Under the pieces are notes generated by a model. It was not told the origin of the DNA, made no database searches, and worked only from the letters and a program-made list of their open reading frames with translations. A stretch of 64,000 nucleotides of DNA, from assembly GCF_018860425.1 (NCBI RefSeq), contig NZ_JAHKPI010000014.1, positions 248,001-312,000 on the forward strand, read 5' to 3'. The position numbers were made by a program, and so were the translations under genes. Shown one piece after another: positions 7,366 to 15,661 of this stretch (position 1 is the stretch's first letter; the number at the start of each line of letters is the position of its first letter). Origin of the DNA: Marinobacter sp. F3R08 (GTDB lineage: Bacteria > Pseudomonadota > Gammaproteobacteria > Pseudomonadales > Oleiphilaceae).

Positions 7366-9639
7366 TCAGGCTGCGTTCTTGCCCAGCGGTACGATCTTTT
7401 TGAGTTTGCTGTCGCGCCGCACTTCCACAGCCTCTATGAATTCCCGTCCCCAGTATTCGATGTCGTATCGACACACGGCCTGGTAGGCCTCGGCCAGTCG
7501 GTTCTGGGCTTCACTGCGGCTCATGGCCAGGGCGTAATAGCAGGTATCGGCCAGATCCTGCGGGTGATGGGGGTTGGCCAGAATAGCGCCCCGGAGTTCG
7601 GCCGCGGCGCCGGCGAACTCGGACAGCACCAGGACACCACGCCCCCTGGTCAGACCCTGGGTGGCAATGTATTCCTTGGCGACCAGGTTGAGGCCGTCCC
7701 GCAGCGGAGTAATCCACATGACATCTGCCATGGTGTAATAGGCAACAAGTTCTTCGAACGGCAGGGCGCGGAAGAAAAACTGCACCGGGGTCCAGCCCAC
7801 CTGTGCAAACTGGCCATTAATGCGGCCCACGGTCTGCTCGATCTGGGACAGCAGCTCCTCGTAAATGGTCATCCCTTTGGCGGCCGGCACGCACACCATC
7901 ATCAGGGTAACTTTGGTCACCAGTTCCGGGTGTTCGGATAACATTCGCTCGTAGGCGTGCAGTTTTTCCAGAATGCCCTTGGTGAAATCGAGTCGCTCCA
8001 CGGAGAGAATCAGCCGGATGTCGTCCAGTTCTTCCCGGAGGCTTTCCATACGGGCTATGACATCGTTATCAAGAAGAGCGTTGCGAACCCGGCCCAGGTC
8101 CAGTCCGACCGGGTGGGCCCCGAGCCCGATCCTGCGATCATTCACCTTGATTTCGGTGCTCATCTCGTCCAACCCCACAGCACAGCCATAGGTCAGGAAC
8201 CGTGGCGCGCAGCCGGCTTTGCGGGTGACTTCTAGCGGCGTAACGCCCCGGGCAACATCGACAAAATTCTCGGCCTGTCGGGGAATGTGGAAGCCGATGT
8301 GATCACACTGCAGCAGGCTGCCGATGATTTCCCGACGCCAGGGCAGTACGTTGAACACATCGGCAGAGGGAAAGTAGGTGTGATGGAAGAAGGCGATGGT
8401 GACATCCGGACGGAGTTCCCGCAGGAATGCCGGCACCATCCACAGATTGTAATCGTGGATCCAGACCACCGCATTCTCGGCGGCCTCGGCAGCCGTGCGT
8501 TCGGCAAAGAGCCGGTTAACCCGCAGAAACACCTGCCAGTGGTCATCCCGGAAGGTAGCCCGCTCCCAGAAGGTATGCAGGGTTGGCCAGAAGGCTTCCT
8601 TGGAGAAACGTTTGTAGAAGATGTCGACGTCTTCGGCGCTTAACGGCACCCGCGCCGCAACCAGTTTGGCATAGCGGCTGGTATCCACTTCGGTGTGGGT
8701 CTGAAACGGACCCAGGTCCGGATCGTCAATAGACCAGGCCACCCAGGAGCCGGCCTTGCCATCGGCAAAAAAGCTCAGCAGTGTCGGGATGATGCCATTC
8801 GGGGATCGCGGGCGTCGGCGGATAAGTTGGCCGTTCTCGATGATTTCCTCGTAAGGGAGGCGGTGATAGACGATTACCAGATCCGACTTGCCCGATCGCA
8901 TGGTGTCGGGAATCTCCGCGTCGATACCGGCATGGCCGAGGAAACCGAAGTGTTCGAAGGCTTCCAGAATGCCACCGCAACCGGGGGCTTCCGCATGAAA
9001 CACCCGGGCCTGATGTTCGGTTTCTTCCAGCAGGCCGGCCTCGGAGGCGCCGACACAGACGCCTTTGAAATTCTGCTGGTACATGGACAGGTCATTCAGG
9101 GTATCGCCTGCCACCAGTACAGTTTCCGGGTCTGCGCCCAGGTGCTCGACCAGTCGGGTCAGGGTGCTACCCTTGTTGACGCCCCGGGGCAGTATGTCCA
9201 GGTATTTGCCTGCGGAGAACAGAACATCGCAGGACAGAGCGTCTGCTTTCGCTTTCAGACGGTCGCCCACCGCAGCGCTCTTGCAGAAATAGGACACCCG
9301 TCGCTCCTGGGGAACTTCCTGACGCTGCAGGCCTTCAAACGACGCCAGCGCAGCTTCAATCACCTGTTCTCCGGGCCAGATCTGGTCGATCTCGGCCTGC
9401 AACGGGTGGATAGCCTGCTGGGATTCACCGTGCACGACGGTGCAGCCAACATCACAGATGATGTAATCGGGCTGGGGGATGGTGGGATCCGAGAGCAGCG
9501 GTAGTACGGACTCCAGACCTCGACCGGTCACAAACACCAGCTGGATTTCAGGGTGAGCGGAAATGAGCTGGTACAGCCTGAGACGTTCGCCCGGATCGCC
9601 CGCAAGAAAGGTTCCGTCGAGATCGGTGGCAAGCAACAT
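7366..9639 (-). CDS. Glucosylglycerol-phosphate synthase fused to HAD phosphatase
   Basis: A 757-residue bifunctional protein. Residues 1 to about 240 are a HAD phosphatase of the mannosylglycerate/sucrose-phosphate type, with D6-x-D8-G-T as nucleophile motif and VAGDTLNDLSMY as the acidic motif. From about 250 a GT20 domain follows (trehalose-6-phosphate synthase relative), with VWIHDYNLWMVP, FFHHTYFPSADVF and the nucleotide-sugar region SVERLDFTKGI and PLRDGLNLVAKEYIA. The GT20 part resembles GgpS, which joins ADP-glucose to glycerol 3-phosphate; the HAD half would dephosphorylate the product to glucosylglycerol. It heads an operon with the phosphorylase. ATG is preceded by AGGAG. Synthesis of a compatible solute is inferred. 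Confidence 0.87.
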   Translation of the reverse strand: MLLATDLDGTFLAGDPGERLRLYQLISAHPEIQLVFVTGRGLESVLPLLSDPTIPQPDYIICDVGCTVVHGESQQAIHPLQAEIDQIWPGEQVIEAALASFEGLQRQEVPQERRVSYFCKSAAVGDRLKAKADALSCDVLFSAGKYLDILPRGVNKGSTLTRLVEHLGADPETVLVAGDTLNDLSMYQQNFKGVCVGASEAGLLEETEHQARVFHAEAPGCGGILEAFEHFGFLGHAGIDAEIPDTMRSGKSDLVIVYHRLPYEEIIENGQLIRRRPRSPNGIIPTLLSFFADGKAGSWVAWSIDDPDLGPFQTHTEVDTSRYAKLVAARVPLSAEDVDIFYKRFSKEAFWPTLHTFWERATFRDDHWQVFLRVNRLFAERTAAEAAENAVVWIHDYNLWMVPAFLRELRPDVTIAFFHHTYFPSADVFNVLPWRREIIGSLLQCDHIGFHIPRQAENFVDVARGVTPLEVTRKAGCAPRFLTYGCAVGLDEMSTEIKVNDRRIGLGAHPVGLDLGRVRNALLDNDVIARMESLREELDDIRLILSVERLDFTKGILEKLHAYERMLSEHPELVTKVTLMMVCVPAAKGMTIYEELLSQIEQTVGRINGQFAQVGWTPVQFFFRALPFEELVAYYTMADVMWITPLRDGLNLVAKEYIATQGLTRGRGVLVLSEFAGAAAELRGAILANPHHPQDLADTCYYALAMSRSEAQNRLAEAYQAVCRYDIEYWGREFIEAVEVRRDSKLKKIVPLGKNAA

Positions 9640-9966
9640 GGTGGTGCACTCCTGTCTGGGTGTTTCCTTTTGTCAGTGGTTCAGCGCACCGATGCACAGA
9701 GATGGGTATCCATTCAGTGTGGACAAGGCTGATTGCTGAACCGGGACCCTGACAACACTGCTTGCAGGTTTTGTACCGGCCAAAGGCGAGAGGTGCTGCG
9801 TTTTGAGCAGAAAACGAACAAATTACGCCGTAAAAACAACGCATTGTGATGAGATGAAAAACGCCGGCCATGATCAGGATGACCGGCGTGAACAGGCCTG
9901 TATTGGTGCAGCCCTGAGCGGAGTGCCTTATTTCAGGGCTTTTTCACACCGGCGTCCGCCGGTGTT
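9640..9966 (-). promoter_or_regulatory. Region upstream of the glucosylglycerol operon
   Basis: This 327-bp gap contains the RBS and presumably the promoter of the glucosylglycerol operon plus the 3' end of the preceding molybdoenzyme unit. Two further inverted repeats are seen besides the terminator listed separately: AGCCCTGA...TCAGGGCT (about 9912-9941), followed by TTTT on the plus strand, and CACCGGCG/GCCGGTG (about 9944-9965). No convincing -35/-10 pair or gene was found. Confidence 0.5.
9857..9889 (-). terminator. Probable terminator of the molybdoenzyme gene
   Basis: Read on the minus strand, ACGCCGG and CCGGCGT form a stem (9883-9889 with 9861-9867) that is followed at once by four to five T residues (9857-9860). 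It lies about 78 nt after the stop of the gene ending at 9967. The loop is about 15 nt and can partly pair, so the structure is reasonable but not ideal. Confidence 0.55.
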
Positions 9967-12069
9967 TTAGCCCGGGTTTACCGCCACCCGTGTTCCGTTA
10001 AATGCGGCGTTGCCGGTCAGAGCGTCAATTCGGTGTGAATCCGTCACGTCGTTCATACTGACGCCCGGTTGTGATTCGGCAATGGACATGCGGATGTCGC
10101 CCCGATTGTGGCCCCAGCCCTGGGGAACACTGATCACGCCTTCAAACATATTGTCATCAATCTCCACCGGCAGCCGGATGTGACCGGTGACCGAGCTGAC
10201 CGTCGCCAGTTGACCGTCTTCAAGACCGAGCCTGTTGGCATCGGCAGCGTTCATCTGCAGCGTGCACGGGTTCCTGCCTTTCACCAGCCTGTGGGAATTC
10301 TGGGTCCAGGTATTGTGGCTGCGGGGCAGCCGGCGGCTGATCAGGGCGAACGGATAGTCAGCGTTCTGGTTCGCCTGAACCTGGGCCCAGGCATCCAGCC
10401 GTTCGAGATCGTTCAGGTATAGATCAGGGGCAATCCGGATCTTGCCGTCCTCGGTCTGGATACGTTGTTCCAGGCAGGGCTGCAGCGGTCCCAGATCTAC
10501 GCCGTGGGGGTTGGCTTTCAGTTTCTCCAGGCTCATGCCCTGTTTGCCGTAGGCGCCGTGTTTGAGGCCCAGATCTAGCATCGCCTCCGGGGTTAGGCCA
10601 TCGTCTTCCAGGCCGGTCAGCTGCAGGGACAGATCCCGGAGAATTTCCCAGTCGTGCTTCTGGTCCGGGGTTTTCTCGAACATCGGCTCAGAGAATTTGA
10701 CGGTATTGCGCACGGCGAAGGAATTGAAGAATACGTCAAAGTGGGGCACCTCCAGCCCGGTGGTGGCGGGCAGGATGATGTCTGCATGACGGGTGGTTTC
10801 ATTCAGGTAGATATCCACTGACACCATGAAATCCAGGGCATCAAATGCTTCGTCCAGACGAGCTCCGCCGGGTGCTGAAAGCACCGGGTTGCCGGCGATG
10901 GTAATCATTGCGCGGATCTGGCCGTCGCCCGGCGTCAGGATTTCATCGGCGAGGGTGGCCACCGGGAACTCGTTGTTGAAGTAGGGCAGTTTTCGCACCC
11001 GGGACTCATAGCGACCATAGGAACTGGGTTTGCCCTTTTTGTCCCGCACCAGATCGAACGCCGGCTGCGGGAACATGGCGCCGCCGCGGCTATCGAAGTT
11101 ACCGGTGAGAATGTTCAGCACGTTGTTCAGCCATTGGCAGAGGCCCCCGAATGACTGGGTCGAGGCGCCCATCCGGCTGTAGCAAACCGCGCTCCTGGCG
11201 GCCGCCATCTCCCGCGCCAGCTCACGGATGGCAGTGGCGGACATGCCGCAGGTCTCCGCGACGGTTTCCGGCGAATAGGATTGCACCGCATCGGCCAGTT
11301 GGTCCAGGCCCTCAATCCGGGATTCCAGGTGGCCGAGCGTCACCCGCTGCTCATCGAACAGAGTGTGGACCAGTGCCAGCATGAACAGGGCATCGGTTTC
11401 CGGACGAATGAACAGGTGCTGGTCGGCCTTCCGGGCAGTTTCGGTTCGGCGGGGATCGACCACCACTACCTTGCCACCGCGTTGCTGAATGGCTTTCAGG
11501 CGTTTGCCCACCCCGGGCGCGGTCATCAGGCTGCCGTTGGAAACAATGGGGTTGGCGCCGATGATCAGCATGAAATCGGTGTGGTCGATGTCGGGAATCG
11601 GAACCAGCATACCGGCACCGAACATGTAATTTGAGGCCACATGATGGGGAAGCTGATCCGCCGACGCTGAGCTGTACCGGTTGTTGGTACCCAGAGCCTT
11701 GAAGAACCGCGGCAGCATGATGGCGTTACCGAAGTTGTGGGCATTGGGGTTGCCGAGATAGACACCAACGGTGTCCTTGCCATGTTCCTGCTGGATGCCG
11801 CGGAAACGCGAGGCGATTTCCTCGAATGCCTCGTCCCAGCCGATGGCTTGCCAGCCATCGGCGGTCCGCCTGATGGGTGTTTTCAGGCGGTCTTTGTCGT
11901 TGTAGAAATCCTGCAGCGCGACGGCCTTGGGGCAGATATGGCCATGGCTGAAGGGATCGTCCTGATCTCCTTTGATGGAAAGGATCTCATTGCCCCGATG
12001 CTGGATCTCGAGACCACACATGGCTTCACAGATATTGCAGGTGCGGTAATGGGTCTGGGTGCTGGTCAT
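9967..12069 (-). CDS. Molybdopterin oxidoreductase with N-terminal 4Fe-4S site
   Basis: A roughly 700-residue member of the DMSO reductase superfamily. A 4Fe-4S cluster site is seen as C11-x2-C14-x3-C18 and C46 (GHICPKA), followed by molybdopterin-binding regions (LIIGANP, VVDPRRTETA) and a C-terminal dinucleotide-binding domain (RLPRSHNTWTQNS, about 580-700). Where formate dehydrogenases carry Cys or SeCys as molybdenum ligand, this protein reads SASADQLP, so Asp138 is a candidate ligand; this alignment is my inference. No Tat signal is visible, so it is probably cytoplasmic. I prefer ATG 12069, nine codons of slack allowing GAG upstream; a GTG at 12078 is possible. No partner subunits adjoin it, and substrate is unknown. 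Confidence 0.83.
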   Translation of the reverse strand: MTSTQTHYRTCNICEAMCGLEIQHRGNEILSIKGDQDDPFSHGHICPKAVALQDFYNDKDRLKTPIRRTADGWQAIGWDEAFEEIASRFRGIQQEHGKDTVGVYLGNPNAHNFGNAIMLPRFFKALGTNNRYSSASADQLPHHVASNYMFGAGMLVPIPDIDHTDFMLIIGANPIVSNGSLMTAPGVGKRLKAIQQRGGKVVVVDPRRTETARKADQHLFIRPETDALFMLALVHTLFDEQRVTLGHLESRIEGLDQLADAVQSYSPETVAETCGMSATAIRELAREMAAARSAVCYSRMGASTQSFGGLCQWLNNVLNILTGNFDSRGGAMFPQPAFDLVRDKKGKPSSYGRYESRVRKLPYFNNEFPVATLADEILTPGDGQIRAMITIAGNPVLSAPGGARLDEAFDALDFMVSVDIYLNETTRHADIILPATTGLEVPHFDVFFNSFAVRNTVKFSEPMFEKTPDQKHDWEILRDLSLQLTGLEDDGLTPEAMLDLGLKHGAYGKQGMSLEKLKANPHGVDLGPLQPCLEQRIQTEDGKIRIAPDLYLNDLERLDAWAQVQANQNADYPFALISRRLPRSHNTWTQNSHRLVKGRNPCTLQMNAADANRLGLEDGQLATVSSVTGHIRLPVEIDDNMFEGVISVPQGWGHNRGDIRMSIAESQPGVSMNDVTDSHRIDALTGNAAFNGTRVAVNPG

Positions 12070-12234
12070 GGCAAACACTCGGTCCGGTTTTTGTCATTGT
12101 TGGTTTTGGCAGTGTGGCACAAGCCGGCCAAAAATCAGACGGTCATAATTCACATAAAACCGGTCAATCCCGCCAAACGATCATTCTGTCGGGCTTTGGC
12201 AAGACAGCCTGGTTTTTCATCGTACAATAGCGTC

Positions 12235-13014
12235 ATGGTCAAAACCTTTTACCGTCGGGGCCCGGACCATCGCGCTGGTTCCCCGGTCACATTCCTGGAT
12301 GTTCGTCGCCGGTTTCAGTTTCGCTCCATCGAGATTGGACGCTGGGTGACGGAACCGGAAAAGCAGCGAAGTGCCGCGCTGTTCTATGATGCCCTGTGCG
12401 ATCTGATGCTCATTCTGGGCGGCACCGAATCGTTGATATCGCTGCGTGGCAACCTGGCGTTGCAGTACGGTATTGGAGGTCGGCCGGGGGTGTCAGCCCA
12501 CTACACACCGGCCACCCGCAGTTTTGCATTGGCGAAAAACGCAGGCCCCGGCAGTATCGCCCACGAGTGGTTCCACGCCTTTGATCATTACATTGGCGAA
12601 AAACTGTTTGGTGAAACACAAAAAGGCCGGTTTGCGTCAACGCTCTGGCTCACCCGTGACGACGCCATCAGTCATCCGTTGAATGATCGGCTGCAGGCCT
12701 GTTTCAAGGCCATTTTGCTGGACGACAGCGGAGGCGAGCCCAGTGATCTGTTCCGGCACTCGGTCAAGGCCGACAAAATAGCCGGTGTCCAGTACTTCAG
12801 CCTGCCCGAGGAAATGTGCGCGCGGGCGTTTGAAGCCTTTGTCCAGGACAGCGACTGCAAGAATGCGTTCCTGGTCAGCGGGACCCGGGAGACGGAGGAT
12901 GCCAGGATGGGTCTGTATCCGTCGGGTGATCAGCGCGAGCGAATCAACCATGCTTTCCGGGACTACTACCAACTGCTGGGCCGCGCGCTCCGAGCAGCAG
13001 AGCGCCAGAGTTGA
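12235..13014 (+). CDS. CLCA_X-family protein, LPD1-like zincin
   Basis: A 259-residue protein starting at ATG 12235; the open frame continues upstream but that stretch lies antisense to the molybdoenzyme and is non-coding. The core FRSIEIGRW, a Tyr-Asp-Ala-Leu helix, GNLALQYGIGG and AHYTPATR lead into SIAHEWFHAFDHY, where H110, E111 and H114 form an HExxH metallopeptidase signature and H118 may help. The same order of motifs occurs in LPD1, a domain found in large polyvalent proteins of phages and conjugative elements. Here it is a free-standing chromosomal gene with no mobile element next to it. Proteolytic activity and substrate are unknown. It faces an OmpA-type lipoprotein gene across a perfect hairpin. 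Confidence 0.7.
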   Translation: MVKTFYRRGPDHRAGSPVTFLDVRRRFQFRSIEIGRWVTEPEKQRSAALFYDALCDLMLILGGTESLISLRGNLALQYGIGGRPGVSAHYTPATRSFALAKNAGPGSIAHEWFHAFDHYIGEKLFGETQKGRFASTLWLTRDDAISHPLNDRLQACFKAILLDDSGGEPSDLFRHSVKADKIAGVQYFSLPEEMCARAFEAFVQDSDCKNAFLVSGTRETEDARMGLYPSGDQRERINHAFRDYYQLLGRALRAAERQS

Positions 13015-13020
13015 GCGGGA

Positions 13021-13050
13021 CAGACGGCCTGGAGATTACCAGGCCGTCTG
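13021..13050. terminator. Perfect 12-bp hairpin between convergent genes
   Basis: CAGACGGCCTGG (13021-13032) pairs without mismatch with CCAGGCCGTCTG (13039-13050) around a 6-nt loop. It begins 6 nt after one stop and ends 7 nt before the other, so it probably separates the convergent genes. Neither strand has a following T tract, which is atypical for intrinsic termination. Confidence 0.55.
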
Positions 13051-13057
13051 AGTTGCT

Positions 13058-13864
13058 CTATCGGGTGTCGATACTGCCGGATTCATCCGAAATGACGATC
13101 TCCACCCGCCGGTTTTGCTGTCTCCCGGCTCCGGTATCGTTGGTGGCGACGGGATACGCCTCGCCATAGCCTTCCACTTCAATCCGGTTGCCCGTTATGC
13201 CCTGATTCAGCAGTTCACTCTGGACTGACCTGGCGCGTCGCTCAGACAACTCCTGGTTGTATGCGGCGGCACCCGTGCTGTCTGTATAGCCCTCAATGCG
13301 AACCCGGCGTTCCGGATACTGCTTCATAAAATCAGCCAGTCGTTCCACTGTGCGTTTGCCGGAGGCTTTCAAATCCGCTTTGTTGAGGTCAAACAGGACA
13401 TCGCCCAGGGTAAGGACCATGCCACGTTCAGTTTTCTCAGCTTTCAGTGCCGCCATTTCAGCCCTCAGGGCTTCGGCTTCCCTGCGAGCTTGATTTGCCT
13501 CATTGGACTTCATTTGCAACATCAGCTGTTTGCGACGTTCTTCCGCTGAGCTGATCTCTTGTTCCAGGTCGGCACGCTTTCCCTGCTGCATGGCTATCTC
13601 GGCGTGACGTTTTGCCAGGTAGGCCACATGATCTACACGGTTTGCGTCAGCGCCTTCATCCAGCAATGTCTGGGCCCGGTCCAGTTCGAGTTTGGCTTTA
13701 CGTAATTGGGCGGCGCCACTGCGAGCAACATTCGGATCCTGCTCTATTGCCATGTAGGTGGCTCTGGCTTCGTCAACTCTGGCGTTCTGTTCCGGGGTGC
13801 TTGCACAGCCAACCATCAGTACCGACAGCCCGATCGCGAAAACGATTGATAATATAGCGTTCAT
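13058..13864 (-). CDS. OmpA-family lipoprotein with DUF4398-like coiled coil
   Basis: A 268-residue envelope protein. A lipoprotein signal peptide ends at the lipobox LMVGC (Cys20). Residues about 25-150 are Ala/Glu/Arg-rich helix and coiled coil resembling DUF4398, and residues about 155-260 are an OmpA C-terminal peptidoglycan-binding domain (VLFDLNKADLK, IEGYTDSTG, ELSERRA, GRQQNRRVEI). It should anchor outer membrane to peptidoglycan. A second DUF4398-type lipoprotein gene lies 24 bp upstream on the same strand, so the two are probably co-transcribed and may work together. Similar pairs are common in marine gammaproteobacteria, with no assigned function. Confidence 0.88.
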   Translation of the reverse strand: MNAILSIVFAIGLSVLMVGCASTPEQNARVDEARATYMAIEQDPNVARSGAAQLRKAKLELDRAQTLLDEGADANRVDHVAYLAKRHAEIAMQQGKRADLEQEISSAEERRKQLMLQMKSNEANQARREAEALRAEMAALKAEKTERGMVLTLGDVLFDLNKADLKASGKRTVERLADFMKQYPERRVRIEGYTDSTGAAAYNQELSERRARSVQSELLNQGITGNRIEVEGYGEAYPVATNDTGAGRQQNRRVEIVISDESGSIDTR

Positions 13865-13888
13865 CTGGTGTGTCTCCTTTAACCGGGC

Positions 13889-14266
13889 TTACTGCTGGCT
13901 CGAATTCAGTTGCTGGCGGAGGTTTTCGATATTGTTGTTGATCTCGGCAACCGCCCGCCGGGCCTTTTCGGTCTCGGCACGGGCGCCGGCGAGCTGGGCA
14001 TCGACCTCCGCTTGTTGCAGCATATGTCTGGCGTCTTTGTATTGTTCCTGGTTGATCAGAACGCGTGCATCGGCAACCTTGTTCATGGCTTGATTCAGCA
14101 ATACCGGTTGGAATCTCCGGGCATCCGAGGCCTCGGCCTGTTTGATGGAGGATTCTGCAGATTGCAGCTCGCTATCGGGTTTTGGCCCCGGTCCGGCACA
14201 GGCAACTAATAAGCTCGCCAATGCGATACAGGTCAGAGTGCGTGTCGGTGAAAGGTACGGCCTCAT
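13889..14266 (-). CDS. DUF4398 lipoprotein
   Basis: A 125-residue lipoprotein. ATG 14266 is preceded by CAGGGAG at proper distance and gives a signal peptide ending in LLVACAGP; longer in-frame starts lack both and were rejected. The mature part is helical with repeated Ala/Glu/Gln (SSIKQAEASDARRF, ARVLINQEQY, DARHMLQQAEVDA) and finishes in a Gln/Asn-rich coiled coil (NNNIENLRQQLNSSQQ). It is the first gene of a pair with the OmpA-type lipoprotein. Function unknown; a periplasmic structural or scaffold role fits the composition. Confidence 0.8.
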   Translation of the reverse strand: MRPYLSPTRTLTCIALASLLVACAGPGPKPDSELQSAESSIKQAEASDARRFQPVLLNQAMNKVADARVLINQEQYKDARHMLQQAEVDAQLAGARAETEKARRAVAEINNNIENLRQQLNSSQQ

Positions 14267-14480
14267 AGTGGAACTCCCTGATTCACAATATGATCCGCTG
14301 CGCGACGGTACTGGCCACATTGTCAACGAATGTAAAATGCGCTGAATGTCAGTATAGCCTACGGCTTTGCGTTTGCGACCGACACCCTTGACCGCATGCC
14401 GACCGGTGCCAGAAAGGATTGTACTGTTGATGGCGGACTGGCTGTGAAAGGGCGGTATTTGTCGAAAAAACACGGGGCTT

Positions 14481-15083
14481 ATGAAATGCTGGAGCGGTAC
14501 CTTCCCGGCAATGGATGCACCATCAGATTTGCGATTTACTATGACAGAAAAACTGCTCTATCAATTCAGCAAATCAAGGAAACAGAGGTCCAGGCTGTTC
14601 TTTCGAATGGCGCTGTTCTGTTGGGTATATGTCGCTGCCTTGTTCGTCTACGAGAAATTTGGGGCACAGCCTGTGCCGGAGGGCTTGTATCTTGCCGTTG
14701 TAACGGCATTCCCGCTTGCCAGTGTCATCCTTTTTCTGATCGGGAGGTGGCATCTCCGGAATCCCGCGACCTACCGGGCAATCATTACCGACAAGCAGTT
14801 TATGGTTGAATATCCCGGCTCTGAGCAATGGTCTTTCTGTGTGAACGTGGGTGATATCAAGCGCTTTGAGAACAGACAGACTCTGTCCCATGCAGGTCGT
14901 GGCATTCCACAGCATGGAATCCTCATGAAAGACGGCAGCTTTCATCACATCACAATGAATTACGGCAATAACATCAGAAAAATGTATAAGGCGGTCAAGC
15001 AGGTAAACCCGGAGGTCACCTTCCCGTACAGGGTGAATCAGAAAGCCCGTGGGCTGGGGCTGGATAAGGATTATGACAACTGA
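14481..15083 (+). CDS. Hypothetical membrane protein with two TM segments
   Basis: Not recognised. The protein has two predicted membrane helices back to back (about residues 41-60, FRMALFCWVYVAALFVYE, and 69-89), followed by a roughly 110-residue basic domain ending in LDKDYDN, so it looks like an inner-membrane protein with a large soluble C-terminal part. The start is uncertain: ATG 14481 has GGGG just upstream, whereas ATG 14541 (MTEKLLYQF) gives a more natural N-terminus but has no clear RBS. Local A+T content is higher and the spacing from neighbours wide, which may point to a lineage-specific gene. Confidence 0.55.
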   Translation: MKCWSGTFPAMDAPSDLRFTMTEKLLYQFSKSRKQRSRLFFRMALFCWVYVAALFVYEKFGAQPVPEGLYLAVVTAFPLASVILFLIGRWHLRNPATYRAIITDKQFMVEYPGSEQWSFCVNVGDIKRFENRQTLSHAGRGIPQHGILMKDGSFHHITMNYGNNIRKMYKAVKQVNPEVTFPYRVNQKARGLGLDKDYDN

Positions 15084-15256
15084 GCTGAATGCCTTGGAAA
15101 TACTGACGTTGCAAGTGCCCCTGTTGTTCCTGGTTATGGTTGTGGCCGCAGAGGGGTGTACGCGGTTCCGGATTGTTTCCCGGGTGTCGTCTGGCTGTCT
15201 GGGTTGTGGGGTGCCTGCTATGGTTAAGGAGTGAATACATAGCACTGGAGGCCTCT

Positions 15257-15469
15257 ATGTTCGTCGCCGAAAAAGCCACCGGGCATCTGATTGAGGTGCT
15301 GGACACCCAGGGACTCTTCGATCCGCACATCCAGCAGGTAAGTGGCAGTCTCCATTACGGGGAGGAGGCACAGGATCCCGAATTCTTTGCCAAATCCGAG
15401 CTTGCCTTTGCTTCTGGTGAGGCGTTGCCCGTGTGCTGGACAGACCCCGATTACCGGCGCCACCGCTGA
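15257..15469 (+). CDS. Small conserved hypothetical protein
   Basis: A 70-residue acidic protein starting MFVAEKATGHLIEVLD, with ATG 15257 preceded by GGAGG at ideal spacing. It ends CWTDPDYRRHR. Similar small proteins of about 70 residues are common in pseudomonads and relatives, sometimes labelled acetyltransferase without basis; I cannot assign a function. No signal peptide or membrane segment. It stands alone before the bet operon. Confidence 0.6.
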   Translation: MFVAEKATGHLIEVLDTQGLFDPHIQQVSGSLHYGEEAQDPEFFAKSELAFASGEALPVCWTDPDYRRHR

Positions 15470-15497
15470 TATTTTCCCCCGTTCCTGCCGTTGCAAC

Positions 15498-15519
15498 AGG
15501 GCCGCTTCCTGGCGGCCCT
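15498..15519 (+). terminator. Weak terminator-like hairpin
   Basis: AGGGCCGC (15498-15505) pairs with GCGGCCCT (15512-15519), a perfect 8-bp GC stem 29 nt after the preceding stop. The T tract is poor (TTTT only from 15530). It probably insulates the small gene from the bet operon. Confidence 0.4.
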
Positions 15520-15572
15520 GAGCTGTACGTTTTCTGATCAGGTTTGAATTTGCTGCCTGCCTTCTGTAACCT

Positions 15573-15602
15573 TTTTATTAATTGAACGTTCAATTAATAA
15601 AA
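15573..15602. promoter_or_regulatory. BetI operator, 30-bp perfect palindrome
   Basis: A 30-bp perfect inverted repeat centred at 15587/15588, with core TTGAACGTTCAA and A/T-rich outer arms. The core matches known BetI operators at bet promoters. It lies 59 bp before betI, so BetI should repress its own operon here and release on binding choline. The A/T-rich palindrome probably overlaps the promoter. Confidence 0.85.
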
Positions 15603-15661
15603 GCAGGTCGTGTTTTTGCTGCTTTTCAATTCCGGATTCACGACGGGTAACCAGAGCCGCC

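Noticed and set aside
12196..12228. Promoter for the CLCA_X gene (TTGGCA and TACAAT)
   Set aside because: Spacing is 21 bp, too long, and the start site would coincide with the ATG.
11737..12234. N-terminal extension of the CLCA_X gene
   Set aside because: This part is antisense to the molybdoenzyme gene; family similarity begins at ATG 12235.
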